Part shown: positions 17,265-25,943 of the stretch, in pieces
Position numbering within the stretch: the stretch's first letter is position 1
Layout: each line of letters opens with the position of its first letter
DNA from: Cupriavidus sp. BIS7
GTDB lineage: Bacteria; Pseudomonadota; Gammaproteobacteria; Burkholderiales; Burkholderiaceae
Length of the DNA: 64,000 nucleotides
Direction of reading: 5' to 3'
Assembly: GCF_000292345.1 (NCBI RefSeq)
Contig: NZ_ALOU01000075.1
Location: 34,425 to 98,424 of the forward strand
Made by a program: the position numbers and the translations under genes
The notes under the pieces: generated by a model
What the model was told of the DNA's origin: nothing
What the model saw: only the letters and a program-made list of their open reading frames with translations
The model's database searches: none

Positions 17265-17280
17265 CTTATCAATTGATGAA
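17265..17280. promoter_or_regulatory. XylR/DmpR-type upstream activating site, right member
   Basis: CTTATCAATTGATGAA matches the activator palindrome at 13 of 16 positions with a perfect ATCAATTGAT core. It ends 170 bases before the rightward (tmoA) sigma-54 promoter. Its centre is 65 bp from the left site. Confidence 0.7.
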
Positions 17281-17449
17281 ACTCGCCGCCGCGCGAAGAG
17301 GGCCCGCATCTCATCAAAAACTGAAATCCATGAGTGCCCGTCCGTTTTTGCGGCGCACAGGTTCGGGCCTCCAAGCGCGGTGGAGTACCCCGCCATCCCT
17401 TGCGCTCCAACGGTTTTGCAATGCAGCACCGCTGCACAGCCATGCCCGC

Positions 17450-17464
17450 TGGCATTGCATTTGC
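17450..17464 (+). promoter_or_regulatory. Sigma-54 (-24/-12) promoter of the toluene monooxygenase operon
   Basis: TGGCATTGCATTTGC matches TGGCAC-N5-TTGC, with GG (17451-17452) and GC (17463-17464) 10 bases apart. Transcription would start near 17475, about 77 bases before tmoA. Confidence 0.83.
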
Positions 17465-17551
17465 GAAAGAGAAAGCGCCCCGGGGTCTGCGGACTGTCGC
17501 AACCGGGACTGCAAATCAAGAAAGACATGACATCCACCAAGGAGATATCCC

Positions 17552-19057
17552 ATGGCGCTTTTGGAACGCGCAGCGTGGTACGACATTGCCCGCACAACGA
17601 ACTGGACGCCGACGTACGTCGCCGAATCCGACCTTTTCCCGGAGGTCATGGCAGGGGCGCAAGGCGTGCCCATGGAAGTCTGGGAAACCTATGACGAGCC
17701 CTACAAGACGTCGTATCCCGAGTACGTCCGCATTCAGCGCGAGAAGGACGCCGGCGCCTACTCCGTGAAGGCCGCGCTGGAGCGCAGCCGCATGTTCGAG
17801 GACGCCGATCCCGGCTGGCTGTCGATCCTGAAGGCGCATTACGGCGCCATCGCGCTCGGCGAATACGCGGCGATGAGCGCCGAGGCACGCATGGCCCGCT
17901 TCGGCCGCGCGCCGGGCATGCGCAACATGGCGACGTTCGGCATGCTCGACGAGAACCGCCACGGGCAGTTGCAGCTCTATTTTCCGCACGACTACTGCCA
18001 GAAGGACCGGCAGTTCGACTGGGCGCACAAGGCCTATCACACGAACGAATGGGGCGCGATTGCCGCGCGCAGCACCTTCGACGACCTGTTCATGTCGCGC
18101 AGCGCCATCGAGATCGCCGTGATGCTGACGTTTGCGTTCGAAACGGGATTCACCAACATGCAGTTCCTCGGCCTGGCAGCCGATGCGGCGGAAGCCGGCG
18201 ACTTCACCTTCGCCAGCCTGATCTCGAGCATCCAGACAGACGAGTCGCGGCACGCGCAGATCGGCGGCCCGGCACTGCAGATCCTGATTGCCAACGGGCG
18301 CAAGGAGCAGGCGCAGCAGCTTGTGGACGTGGCCATTGCCCGCGCATGGCGCCTGTTCTCCCTGCTGACCGGCACGTCGATGGACTACGCCACGCCGCTG
18401 CAGCATCGCAAGGAGTCATTCAAGGAGTTCATGACGGAATGGATCGTCGGCCAGTTCGAGCGCACGCTGATCGACCTTGGCCTGGACCTGCCCTGGTACT
18501 GGGACCAGATGATCAATGAGTTCGACTACCAGCACCATGCCTACCAGATGGGCATCTGGTTCTGGCGGCCGACCGTCTGGTGGAACCCGGCCGCCGGCAT
18601 GACGCCGGACTGCCGCGACTGGCTCGAGGAAAAGTATCCCGGCTGGAACGACACGTTCGGCAAGGCCTGGGACGTCATCATCGACAACCTGCTTGCGGGC
18701 CGGAAGGAACTGACCGTCCCCGAGACCCTGCCCATCGTCTGCAACATGAGCCAGTTGCCAATCTGCGCGGTGCCCGGCAACGGCTGGAACGTCAGGGACT
18801 ATCCGCTCGACTACAACGGCCGCACGTACCACTTCAATTCCGAGATCGACCGCTGGGTCTTCCAGCAGGACCCGGTGCGCTACCGCGACCACCTCACCCT
18901 GGTCGACCGTTTCCTCGCCGGGCATATCCAGCCGCCCGACCTGGGAGGCGCGCTCCGGTACATGAACCTCGCCCCCGGCGAGATTGGCGACGACGCGCAC
19001 CAGTACGCGTGGGTAGAGGCCTACCGCCGCCAGCGCGAACAGATCAAGGCCGCCTGA
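17552..19057 (+). CDS. tmoA: Toluene monooxygenase alpha subunit (di-iron hydroxylase)
   Basis: The 501-residue protein is collinear with TmoA/TbuA1. Di-iron ligands are Glu104, Glu134, His137, Glu197, Glu231 and His234. Pocket residues Ile100, Gly103, Gln141 and Thr201 are those of toluene-4-monooxygenase, which hydroxylates toluene (para, with other isomers possible) and can act on benzene. The start has a strong AAGGAGATATCCC. It is the first gene of a rightward operon driven by the sigma-54 promoter at 17450. Regiospecificity (T4MO or T3MO) cannot be fixed by these residues alone. Confidence 0.96.
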   Translation: MALLERAAWYDIARTTNWTPTYVAESDLFPEVMAGAQGVPMEVWETYDEPYKTSYPEYVRIQREKDAGAYSVKAALERSRMFEDADPGWLSILKAHYGAIALGEYAAMSAEARMARFGRAPGMRNMATFGMLDENRHGQLQLYFPHDYCQKDRQFDWAHKAYHTNEWGAIAARSTFDDLFMSRSAIEIAVMLTFAFETGFTNMQFLGLAADAAEAGDFTFASLISSIQTDESRHAQIGGPALQILIANGRKEQAQQLVDVAIARAWRLFSLLTGTSMDYATPLQHRKESFKEFMTEWIVGQFERTLIDLGLDLPWYWDQMINEFDYQHHAYQMGIWFWRPTVWWNPAAGMTPDCRDWLEEKYPGWNDTFGKAWDVIIDNLLAGRKELTVPETLPIVCNMSQLPICAVPGNGWNVRDYPLDYNGRTYHFNSEIDRWVFQQDPVRYRDHLTLVDRFLAGHIQPPDLGGALRYMNLAPGEIGDDAHQYAWVEAYRRQREQIKAA

Positions 19058-19081
19058 CGCGGCAACCCGATGGAGGATGAC

Positions 19082-19342
19082 ATGGCACTGTTTCCAGTGA
19101 TTTCGAATTTTCAGTACGACTTCGTGCTGCAGCTCGTCGCCGTTGATACGGAGAACTCGATGGACGAGGTAGCGGCGGCCGCCGCGCACCATTCAGTCGG
19201 GCGCCGCGTGGCGCCCCGGCCCGGCAAGGTCGTACGGGTGCGCCGCCAGGGCAGCGACCAGTTCTACCCCCGCGACGCGCGGCTAGGCGACACCGATATC
19301 AAGCCAATGGAGTCGCTCGAATTCATCTTTTGCGATGCATGA
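19082..19342 (+). CDS. tmoB: Toluene monooxygenase gamma subunit
   Basis: The 86-residue protein begins MALFPVISNFQYDFVLQLV, like TmoB/TbuU, with a ubiquitin-like fold expected. It is the small structural subunit of the (alpha-beta-gamma)2 hydroxylase. GGAGGATGAC precedes the ATG; it follows tmoA by 24 bp. Confidence 0.93.
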   Translation: MALFPVISNFQYDFVLQLVAVDTENSMDEVAAAAAHHSVGRRVAPRPGKVVRVRRQGSDQFYPRDARLGDTDIKPMESLEFIFCDA

Positions 19343-19349
19343 GGTCACC

Positions 19350-19685
19350 ATGAATTTCCAGAAAGTCTCCACGCTCGACGAGCTGTGGGAAGGCGACATG
19401 GCCGAGGTGGAGGTGGACGGCCACGTCATCGTGCTCGTCCGCCCCGAAGGCGGCGCGCCACGCGCGTTCCAGGGCATCTGTCCGCACCAGGACATTCCGC
19501 TTGCAGAGGGAAAGTTCGACGGGCGCGTACTGATGTGCCGCGCCCACCAGTGGACCTTCGATGCCAACACGGGCAAGGGCATCAACCCCGGCGGATGCCG
19601 GCTTGCCGAGTATGCCGTCAAGGTCGATGGCGATGACATCCTCATCGCCGTCGAGGGCGTCGAACCACTGTTCTCCAACTGCTGA
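19350..19685 (+). CDS. tmoC: Toluene monooxygenase Rieske ferredoxin
   Basis: The 111-residue protein has a Rieske [2Fe-2S] site: CPHQDIPL and CRAHQW supply the Cys-His pairs. It carries electrons from the reductase TmoF to the hydroxylase. Its presence marks a four-component toluene/alkene monooxygenase and distinguishes this operon from the three-component phenol hydroxylase on the other side. GAGGTCACC precedes the start. Confidence 0.95.
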   Translation: MNFQKVSTLDELWEGDMAEVEVDGHVIVLVRPEGGAPRAFQGICPHQDIPLAEGKFDGRVLMCRAHQWTFDANTGKGINPGGCRLAEYAVKVDGDDILIAVEGVEPLFSNC

Positions 19686-19704
19686 TATTGCACAGGAATC
19701 GACC

Positions 19705-20022
19705 ATGAGCATGGACCACAACACCGCCGAGGCGTACCGAAACAACCGCGTCGGCCCCGTGCTGCGCGCCAGCAGCATCACCGACGGCGTCATCGAGGCC
19801 GCGCGCGAAGACAACCCGGGGAAGAACATCCGCGTCGACGACAAGCTCGCATACGTGCGCATCGACACCGACGGCGAGCTGATCCTGCGCCGGGCCACGC
19901 TGGAAGATGCGCTGGGCCGCCCGTTCAGGATGTCCGAACTGGAGGTCAACCTCAGCTCGTTCGCGGGCCGCATCGAGACCACGGACGACTACGTCCGCTT
20001 CTATTACGAAAAGACGCTGTAA
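19705..20022 (+). CDS. tmoD: Toluene monooxygenase effector protein
   Basis: The 105-residue protein (NNRVGPVLRAS, GKNIRVDDKLAYVRIDT, FRMSELEVNLSSFAG) matches TmoD/TbuV, the cofactor-free protein that binds the hydroxylase near the active site and couples NADH use to hydroxylation. It is paralogous to dmpM. AGGAATCGACC precedes the ATG at 19705. Confidence 0.93.
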   Translation: MSMDHNTAEAYRNNRVGPVLRASSITDGVIEAAREDNPGKNIRVDDKLAYVRIDTDGELILRRATLEDALGRPFRMSELEVNLSSFAGRIETTDDYVRFYYEKTL

Positions 20023-20034
20023 CCGGAGACGAGC

Positions 20035-21033
20035 ATGACCACGCAACCCGACGTCCTCAAGCCGCTGAAGACCTGGAGCCACCTGGCCGCGCGCCGGCGC
20101 AAGCCAAGCGAGTACGAGATCGTCTCGACGAACCTGCACTACACGACCGACAACCCCGACGCGCCGTTCGAACTCGATCCGAACTTCGAGATGGCGCAGT
20201 GGTTCAAGCGTTACCGCAACGCCTCGCCGCTGGCTCACGCCGACTGGAACGCGTTCCGCGATCCGGACGAACTGGTCTACCGCACCTACAACATGCTGCA
20301 GGACGGCCAGGAAACCTATGTATCCGGCCTGCTCGACCAGTTCTCCGAACGCGGCCACGACGCCATGCTGGAGCACGCCTGGGCCGGCACGCTGGCGCGG
20401 CTGTACACCCCGGCGCGCTACCTGTTCCACGCACTGCAGATGGGATCGGCCTACCTGACGCAGATGGCGCCCGCGTCCACCATCTCGAACTGCGCCGCCT
20501 ACCAGACCGCCGACTCGCTGCGGTGGCTCACCCACACCGCGTATCGCACGCGCGAGCTGTCCCAGACCTTCGGCGACGTGGGCTTTGGCACCGACGAACG
20601 CAGGTACTGGGAGCAGGACCCGGCGTGGCAGGGCTGGCGCAAGCTGGCCGAACACGCGCTCGTGGCATGGGACTGGGCAGAATGCTTCGTCGCGTTCAGC
20701 CTGGTATTGCGGCCGGCGATGGAGGAAGCCGTCCTGCGCGGGCTCGGCGAGGCGGCGCGCCACAACGGCGACACCCTGCTCGGCCTGCTGACTGACGCGC
20801 AGCTTGCCGACGCCCAGCGGCACCGCCGCTGGGCCGGCGCGCTCGTCCGCATGGCCCTGGAGACGCCGGGCAACCGTGACGTGCTGGCCGGCGCGATCGC
20901 CCGTTGGGCGCAGCTTGCGGACGATGCGATCGGTGCCTACTGCGCGGCGTTGCCCGACGCGCCGAACGCAAAGGCGCGCGCCTGCGCGGCCCTGCGCGAC
21001 TACTGGGACGGCATCGGCCTGACGAGCCTGTAA
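20035..21033 (+). CDS. tmoE: Toluene monooxygenase beta subunit
   Basis: The 332-residue protein begins MTTQPDVLKPLKTWSHLAARRRKPSEYE, typical of TmoE/TbuA2. It has a ferritin-like helical fold without the full iron-ligand set and scaffolds the hydroxylase. It follows tmoD by 12 bp with CCGGAGACGAGC as ribosome site. Confidence 0.93.
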   Translation: MTTQPDVLKPLKTWSHLAARRRKPSEYEIVSTNLHYTTDNPDAPFELDPNFEMAQWFKRYRNASPLAHADWNAFRDPDELVYRTYNMLQDGQETYVSGLLDQFSERGHDAMLEHAWAGTLARLYTPARYLFHALQMGSAYLTQMAPASTISNCAAYQTADSLRWLTHTAYRTRELSQTFGDVGFGTDERRYWEQDPAWQGWRKLAEHALVAWDWAECFVAFSLVLRPAMEEAVLRGLGEAARHNGDTLLGLLTDAQLADAQRHRRWAGALVRMALETPGNRDVLAGAIARWAQLADDAIGAYCAALPDAPNAKARACAALRDYWDGIGLTSL

Positions 21034-21081
21034 CGCAGGACGAGCCGGGCGATTCGACTCAACAGCCACCATCGGAACCCC

Positions 21082-22080
21082 ATGAAATACCAGATATCGA
21101 TCGAAGGCGGCGCGGCGTTCACCGTCGCCGCGGAAGAAGACTCGCTGCTGCGCGGCGCCCTGCGGGCTGGCATGGCCCTGCCGCACGAGTGCAGCGTGGG
21201 CGGCTGCGGCGCGTGCCGCTTCGACCTTGTGGACGGGCTCATGGAATCCGTCTGGCCTGAGGCGCCCGGCCTGTCCGAGCGTGACCGCAAGCGCGGCAAG
21301 CACCTTGCCTGCCAGTCGCGGCCGCTAAGCGACTGCACGATACGCGTGCGCTGCGATGAGTCGTATCGCCCGGCAGTCCGGGCGCATCGGCAGGCGGCGA
21401 CACTGCTGGCACGCCATGCGCTGACGCCTGACATGAGCGAATTCACGTTCCAGATACCGGGCGCGGCAGACTTCCGGCCCGGCCAGTACGCGCTGCTCTA
21501 CCCGCCCCATGCACCGGGCGCGCGTGCCTATTCGATGGCCAACCTGCCCAACGCGGAAGGCATCTGGAAGTTCGTAATCCGCCGCGTGCCGGGCGGGTCC
21601 GGCAGCAGTGCGCTGTTCGACCAGGTCGGAATCGGCGAAAGCATCGCATTCGACGGACCGTACGGCCACGCATACCTGCGCGATGACAGCCCCCGCGATA
21701 TCGTCTGCATTGCCGGCGGCTCGGGCCTGGCGCCCATGCTGTCGGTTGCGCGCGGAGCGCTCGCCGGCGGCGGTTCGCGCCGTGTGCACTTCTTTTATGG
21801 TGCGCGCGGGCAGGCCGACCTCGGTGCCGTCGACGCGCTGGAGGCACTCGCCGAAGACCAGCGCCTGGCGCTGTCGGTGGTACTGTCGGCGCCCGAAAGC
21901 ACCTGGACGGGACCGGCAGGATTCGTGCACGACGAAGTCGAGCGCACGCTGGCGGGTCCGCTCGACGGCTACGACTTCTATTTCGCGGGCCCGCCCCCGA
22001 TGATCGAAGCCGTGCAGGCGCTGCTGATGCACAAGCACCAGGTGCCGTTCGGGCAGATCCGTTTCGACCGCTTTGTCTAG
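21082..22080 (+). CDS. tmoF: Toluene monooxygenase NADH reductase
   Basis: The 332-residue protein has an N-terminal plant-type [2Fe-2S] domain (CSVGGCGACRFDLV, distal LACQS), an FAD domain (RAYSMANLP) and an NAD domain (IAGGSGLAPMLSV; FAGPPPMIEA). It reduces the Rieske protein TmoC. Domain order matches the dmpP product, so the two reductases in this region may partly overlap in function. Last gene of the tmo set before the regulator. Confidence 0.95.
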   Translation: MKYQISIEGGAAFTVAAEEDSLLRGALRAGMALPHECSVGGCGACRFDLVDGLMESVWPEAPGLSERDRKRGKHLACQSRPLSDCTIRVRCDESYRPAVRAHRQAATLLARHALTPDMSEFTFQIPGAADFRPGQYALLYPPHAPGARAYSMANLPNAEGIWKFVIRRVPGGSGSSALFDQVGIGESIAFDGPYGHAYLRDDSPRDIVCIAGGSGLAPMLSVARGALAGGGSRRVHFFYGARGQADLGAVDALEALAEDQRLALSVVLSAPESTWTGPAGFVHDEVERTLAGPLDGYDFYFAGPPPMIEAVQALLMHKHQVPFGQIRFDRFV

Positions 22081-22322
22081 TCCGGCCACGTCTCCGTTGA
22101 GGCGCACACCGCACAGCCACGACGCCGGATCACCGCATCGCCGGAACAACCATGTCGCGTGCTATTACCAATCGCCATATCTGGAAGTTGGGGATAAGCT
22201 CCTTCTATCAGGCACTGGATGGCCTGCGCGGGCCGGTGGACGCCAGTCGCCGGACTGGTCCGCACGCTGCGGGGCAGCGCGCTCCCGCGACCGCAAGCGC
22301 GCCAGCCGCGACCGAGGAAATC

Positions 22323-24101
22323 ATGGCGAAAAGGCATCCCGGAACACCGAAGCCCGATTCATCGGCGCAAGACCACCCCGCCCAGAGCCCGAAGCGCGCG
22401 TCCCCCGATGGAATCCGCGTGCCGGCGATTCACGACCTCGCCAAGCGGCTGCGATTTGCGCCGCAGCAGGGCCGCATCTGGCTCGACGACCAGCGCATGA
22501 TGCTGATGCATATCAGTTCGCTTGGCGCCCTGCGGCAGGAACTGATCGAAAGCCTCGGCAAGGAAACGGCGCGCGGCTTGATCACCCGCATCGGCTACCA
22601 GGCTGGCACGCGGGACGCGGCAATGGCACGCAAGGTCCGCGCCGGCCTGAACACCTATGACGACTTCCTGGCCGGCCCGCAGCTTGTCTCGCTGGAGGGC
22701 ATGGTGCATTGCGAGCCGGTGGCGCTGGATATCGATGTCCAGCGCGGCCACTACTTTGGCGACTTCTATCTCGTGGACAGCTCCGAGGCGGAGGCCCACA
22801 TCGCCGGCTACGGCATCGGCAACGAATCGGTGTGCTGGATGCTGATCGGCTATGCGTGCGGCTATACCAGCGCCTTCATGGGCCGCCCCATCCTGTGGAG
22901 GGAAACGGAGTGCCGCGGGATGGGGCACGCCAAATGCCGCGTGGTAGGCAAGCCGGTGGAAGAATGGGAAGACGCCCAGGACGACCTGCGCTTCCTGCGG
23001 ATCGGCGACTTCGTCAAATGGGCGCCACAGGCCGAGGCGCCCCTGCCCGCCACGAGCCGCATTGCGGCACGGCTGTCCAGCGCGCCGGAGAACAGCTTCG
23101 GTGTGGTCGGCATCTCCGCCGGCTTCAATACCGTCTGCCACATGGTCAACAAGGTGGCGCCCACCGACGCCACCGTGCTGTTCCTGGGGGAAAGCGGGGT
23201 TGGCAAGGAAGTCTTCGCGAACAACCTGCATCGCCTGAGCAAGCGCGCCGATGGCCCCTACGTTGCGGTGAACTGCGCATCCATTCCCGAACACCTGATG
23301 GAATCGGAACTGTTTGGCGTCGAACGCGGCGGCTTTACGGGTGCCACCACGTCCCGCGCCGGACGTTTCGAGCGCGCAGACGGCGGCACGCTCTTTCTCG
23401 ACGAGGTCGGCACGCTGAGCTTCACGGCACAGGGCAAGCTGCTGCGCGCGCTGCAGCAGGGCGAGATCGAGCGCGTGGGCGATACACGCACCCGCAAGGT
23501 CGACGTCAGGGTGGTGGCCGCCACGAACGTGAACCTGCGCGAAGCCGTCAAGGCCGGACACTTCCGCGAGGACCTGTTCTTCCGCCTCAACGTCTTCCCG
23601 ATCCAGGTGCCGCCGCTGCGAGAGCGGCGCGACGACATCCCGCTGATGATGAACTGGTTCCTCCAGCGCATGGCACGCAAGCATGACAAGCACATCACCG
23701 GCTTCCGCGAGCGTGCCGTGGACGCGATGTTCGCGTACGACTGGCCCGGCAACGTGCGGGAACTGGAGAACATGATCGAACGCGCGGTCATCCTGGCCGA
23801 GGACGGCGGCGCGCTCGACCTGTGCCACCTGTTCACCAGCGGCGAGGAAATCGATACCACCGCGTTCATGCTGAAGCGCAGCGGCAGCATTGGCAGTGTC
23901 AGCGAAATTAGCGAAGCGGAACCCCCGTCGAGCGGGGCCATCATCCGCCAGGGTCTTGCGGAAACGGAGGTGGCCATGTTGCGCGCCGCCGTGGCGGAGG
24001 CCAACGGCAATCTGTCACGCGCGGCCCGTGTGCTGGGCATCAGCCGCCCGACGCTGGCATACAGGTTGCAAAAGTACGGCATTACGCCGGAAGCGCGCTG
24101 A
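22323..24101 (+). CDS. tbuT: XylR/TbuT-family sigma-54-dependent activator (toluene sensing)
   Basis: The 592-residue protein starts MAKRHPG (GAGGAAATC upstream; an ATG at 22152 is a weaker option). Domains: N-terminal V4R effector domain (~55-265) with the zinc-ligand pattern Cys, Glu, Cys, Cys (CWM...RETECRGM...KC) at the spacing of MopR; AAA+ domain with GESGVGKE, GGTLFLDEVG; Fis-type helix-turn-helix at the C-terminus. The loop that contacts sigma-54, normally GAFTGA, reads GGFTGA. It follows tmoF by 242 bp with no obvious terminator, as for tbuT of R. pickettii, where readthrough gives feedback. Likely activates the three sigma-54 promoters. Confidence 0.9.
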   Translation: MAKRHPGTPKPDSSAQDHPAQSPKRASPDGIRVPAIHDLAKRLRFAPQQGRIWLDDQRMMLMHISSLGALRQELIESLGKETARGLITRIGYQAGTRDAAMARKVRAGLNTYDDFLAGPQLVSLEGMVHCEPVALDIDVQRGHYFGDFYLVDSSEAEAHIAGYGIGNESVCWMLIGYACGYTSAFMGRPILWRETECRGMGHAKCRVVGKPVEEWEDAQDDLRFLRIGDFVKWAPQAEAPLPATSRIAARLSSAPENSFGVVGISAGFNTVCHMVNKVAPTDATVLFLGESGVGKEVFANNLHRLSKRADGPYVAVNCASIPEHLMESELFGVERGGFTGATTSRAGRFERADGGTLFLDEVGTLSFTAQGKLLRALQQGEIERVGDTRTRKVDVRVVAATNVNLREAVKAGHFREDLFFRLNVFPIQVPPLRERRDDIPLMMNWFLQRMARKHDKHITGFRERAVDAMFAYDWPGNVRELENMIERAVILAEDGGALDLCHLFTSGEEIDTTAFMLKRSGSIGSVSEISEAEPPSSGAIIRQGLAETEVAMLRAAVAEANGNLSRAARVLGISRPTLAYRLQKYGITPEAR

Positions 24102-24162
24102 CGGGACGCGGGACGCACCCCCGGAGAAGGCGGCGCGCTGCCTCCTCCGGGGGCTTGATCCG

Positions 24163-25533
24163 CTAGAAGCGCTTGCGGTATGCCACGACGACGTTGAACT
24201 GCGAATGCTGCACGGTAAGCGGTACCGCCGTGTTCGGCTGGCTGGCATTCCCCACGGTCTTTGGCAGCACCACCGACAGGGCAAAGTCGATGGCATCGTC
24301 CTTGCCGAATGCGTAGGTGGCGCCGCCGGTCAGGCTGGTCGTCGGAATCGCTGGCACAACGGCCAGAAGCATGCCGTTCGGGATGGCCTCTTGCGCGTAG
24401 TGGAACCCGCCGCGCGCCGTCCAGCCCGAATCGAAGCGGTAAGCCACGCCAAGGCCGAACACGTTGATATCGCGGTAGTTCTGCGGGATCGAAAGGTCCA
24501 GGTTCGCACCCGCATGCACGAAGCTGACGTTGATGTCACGCATCACGCTGGACCAGAACACCCGCTGGTAGTCCGCCGAGGCCGACAGGCGCTCGTTGAA
24601 CTGGTGGCTGATACCCACCGTGAACTGCGCCGGCATCTGGAAGTCCCGCACCTTGACCTCGCCGCTTAGCGGAATGTTGCCCGCGACAGAGCTGACGGCC
24701 GCGAGCGTCGCCTGCCCGCGGAGATCCCCCACCCGCGTTTTCGCGTTGTAGGCCAGCCCTACCCGGGTATCGGGCGTGATGTCGTAGGTCAGCCCCAGTT
24801 TTCCGCCGATGCCCCAGGCGTCGGCCCCGCCACCGACGGGCGCGCTGTTCGAGAAGCCCAGGTACCCGCCGGAAAGGCCGGGCACGGAAAGCAGCGTGGG
24901 TACCAGCGAGCCGGACACGCGCCGCTGGCTGGCAAGCGTGCCGATCTGCGTGACGTCGAGCAGCGTGCCGAGATTGAGCGACGTCCAGACCGCATCCAGC
25001 GAGGCGCCGAGCGTCAGCTTGTCCGTCGCCCGATAGGCCACCGCAAACGGAATGCGCAGCACCAGCAAACGGGAAAACTGGTCCAGGCCCGTCTGCACGC
25101 CATTGGACGTGCGCGACAGGAAGCTGCTGCCCCCGTATTGCGTACCGAGCCCGCCCTCCGCAAAGATGCCGGCGCCTAGCGCGATGTTGTCATGACGGTA
25201 GACGAATGCGGCCTCCGGCGCAAAGTAAGGCCCGTTGTTGTTGCCGTGGTTGCCAGACCGGGCCGTCTCGTCCGTTGCCGTGTTGGTGGCCTTGATGTCG
25301 GTGGTCACCACGTCGAGCCCAAGATGCATGTGATTCCCCTCGGCCATCAGGCCGAGTGTTGCCGGATTCGCCATCATCGCCGCGGGCCCGATGTCGAAGG
25401 CCGCTCCGGTCCCGCCCATTGCGCGGGAAACGGGGCCAAAGCCTTCCAGGTTGAACACGTCCGTTGCTCCCGCTGGTGTTCCGCACGCCGCAGCGCATAG
25501 CGCCACGGCCACGCGGACGTAGTTGCCTCTCAC
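24163..25533 (-). CDS. tbuX: FadL/TodX/TbuX-type outer-membrane hydrocarbon channel
   Basis: About 456 residues from a GTG at 25533 with AAGGAGACACTC upstream; a 15-residue upstream ATG extension is unlikely. Signal peptide (VAVALCAAACGTPAGA) is followed by the FadL hatch sequence DVFNLEGFGPVSRAMGGTG and the ANPATLG motif; the C-terminus VVVAYRKRF ends in Phe, as outer-membrane barrels do. Such channels let toluene and other hydrophobic compounds cross the outer membrane. It has its own sigma-54 promoter at 25665-25680, so it is probably co-induced with the oxygenases. Confidence 0.92.
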   Translation of the reverse strand: MRGNYVRVAVALCAAACGTPAGATDVFNLEGFGPVSRAMGGTGAAFDIGPAAMMANPATLGLMAEGNHMHLGLDVVTTDIKATNTATDETARSGNHGNNNGPYFAPEAAFVYRHDNIALGAGIFAEGGLGTQYGGSSFLSRTSNGVQTGLDQFSRLLVLRIPFAVAYRATDKLTLGASLDAVWTSLNLGTLLDVTQIGTLASQRRVSGSLVPTLLSVPGLSGGYLGFSNSAPVGGGADAWGIGGKLGLTYDITPDTRVGLAYNAKTRVGDLRGQATLAAVSSVAGNIPLSGEVKVRDFQMPAQFTVGISHQFNERLSASADYQRVFWSSVMRDINVSFVHAGANLDLSIPQNYRDINVFGLGVAYRFDSGWTARGGFHYAQEAIPNGMLLAVVPAIPTTSLTGGATYAFGKDDAIDFALSVVLPKTVGNASQPNTAVPLTVQHSQFNVVVAYRKRF

Positions 25534-25664
25534 GAGTGTCTCCTTGTCATTTTCGGGGGATAGCGAAGCGCGCGGCACCGCCGGAGAAGCGGCCGAGCCT
25601 GCGCATTCGCAGTGGTGATGCCTGCGGCCGGCCTGGCGTTGCGGCGCGGTCGCGTCAGGCGTGT

Positions 25665-25680
25665 TGCAGAAGCCGTACCA
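25665..25680 (-). promoter_or_regulatory. Sigma-54 (-24/-12) promoter of the hydrocarbon channel gene
   Basis: The minus strand reads TGGTACGGCTTCTGCA, with GG and GC 10 bases apart. It is nearly the same as the dmpK promoter (GCTTCTGCA shared). Expected start near 25655, about 120 bases before the GTG. Confidence 0.78.
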
Positions 25681-25699
25681 GCCCGGCGATCCACCGCAC

Positions 25700-25726
25700 T
25701 AAATCTCGATATTTACAGGGAAAACC
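25700..25726. promoter_or_regulatory. Conserved element upstream of sigma-54 promoter (copy 2)
   Basis: Second copy of the 27-bp element at 17055-17081, one mismatch, at the same distance from the promoter. Its 12-bp core AATCTCGATATT also occurs inverted at 25901-25912, 31 bases before the poxR start. Confidence 0.7.
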
Positions 25727-25834
25727 ATGAGAGATTTCCGCCTTGAAGCGGCACTCTTGTGTGGAAGCCGGGCGACGAGCGACACCCCCTTGCCCGACTT
25801 TGACGATATGATCTACGCGTCGACGTACCCTGGC

Positions 25835-25850
25835 TTCATCAAATGATCGA
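25835..25850. promoter_or_regulatory. XylR/DmpR-type upstream activating site
   Basis: TTCATCAAATGATCGA is identical to the site at 17200-17215 and begins 156 bases upstream of the -24 GG of the channel promoter, about one DNA turn closer than in the dmpK case. It also lies 94 bases before the second activator gene, so that gene may be autoregulated. Confidence 0.72.
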
Positions 25851-25943
25851 ATCCGGAGTGCGCGCGGACGGTCCTTGCCTCGTCCGGCACGATCCAGCAG
25901 AATATCGAGATTCCACCCACACCTAACCACAGGGGCGCACGCC

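Noticed and set aside
19642..21303. A 553-codon open frame on the minus strand
   Set aside because: Antisense to tmoD, tmoE and tmoF, all of which are clear family members.
22359..23828. A 489-codon open frame on the minus strand
   Set aside because: Antisense to the sigma-54 activator gene with no domain of its own.
25883..25898. A possible sigma-54 promoter before poxR
   Set aside because: GG and GC are 9 rather than 10 bases apart and the flanking bases fit poorly.
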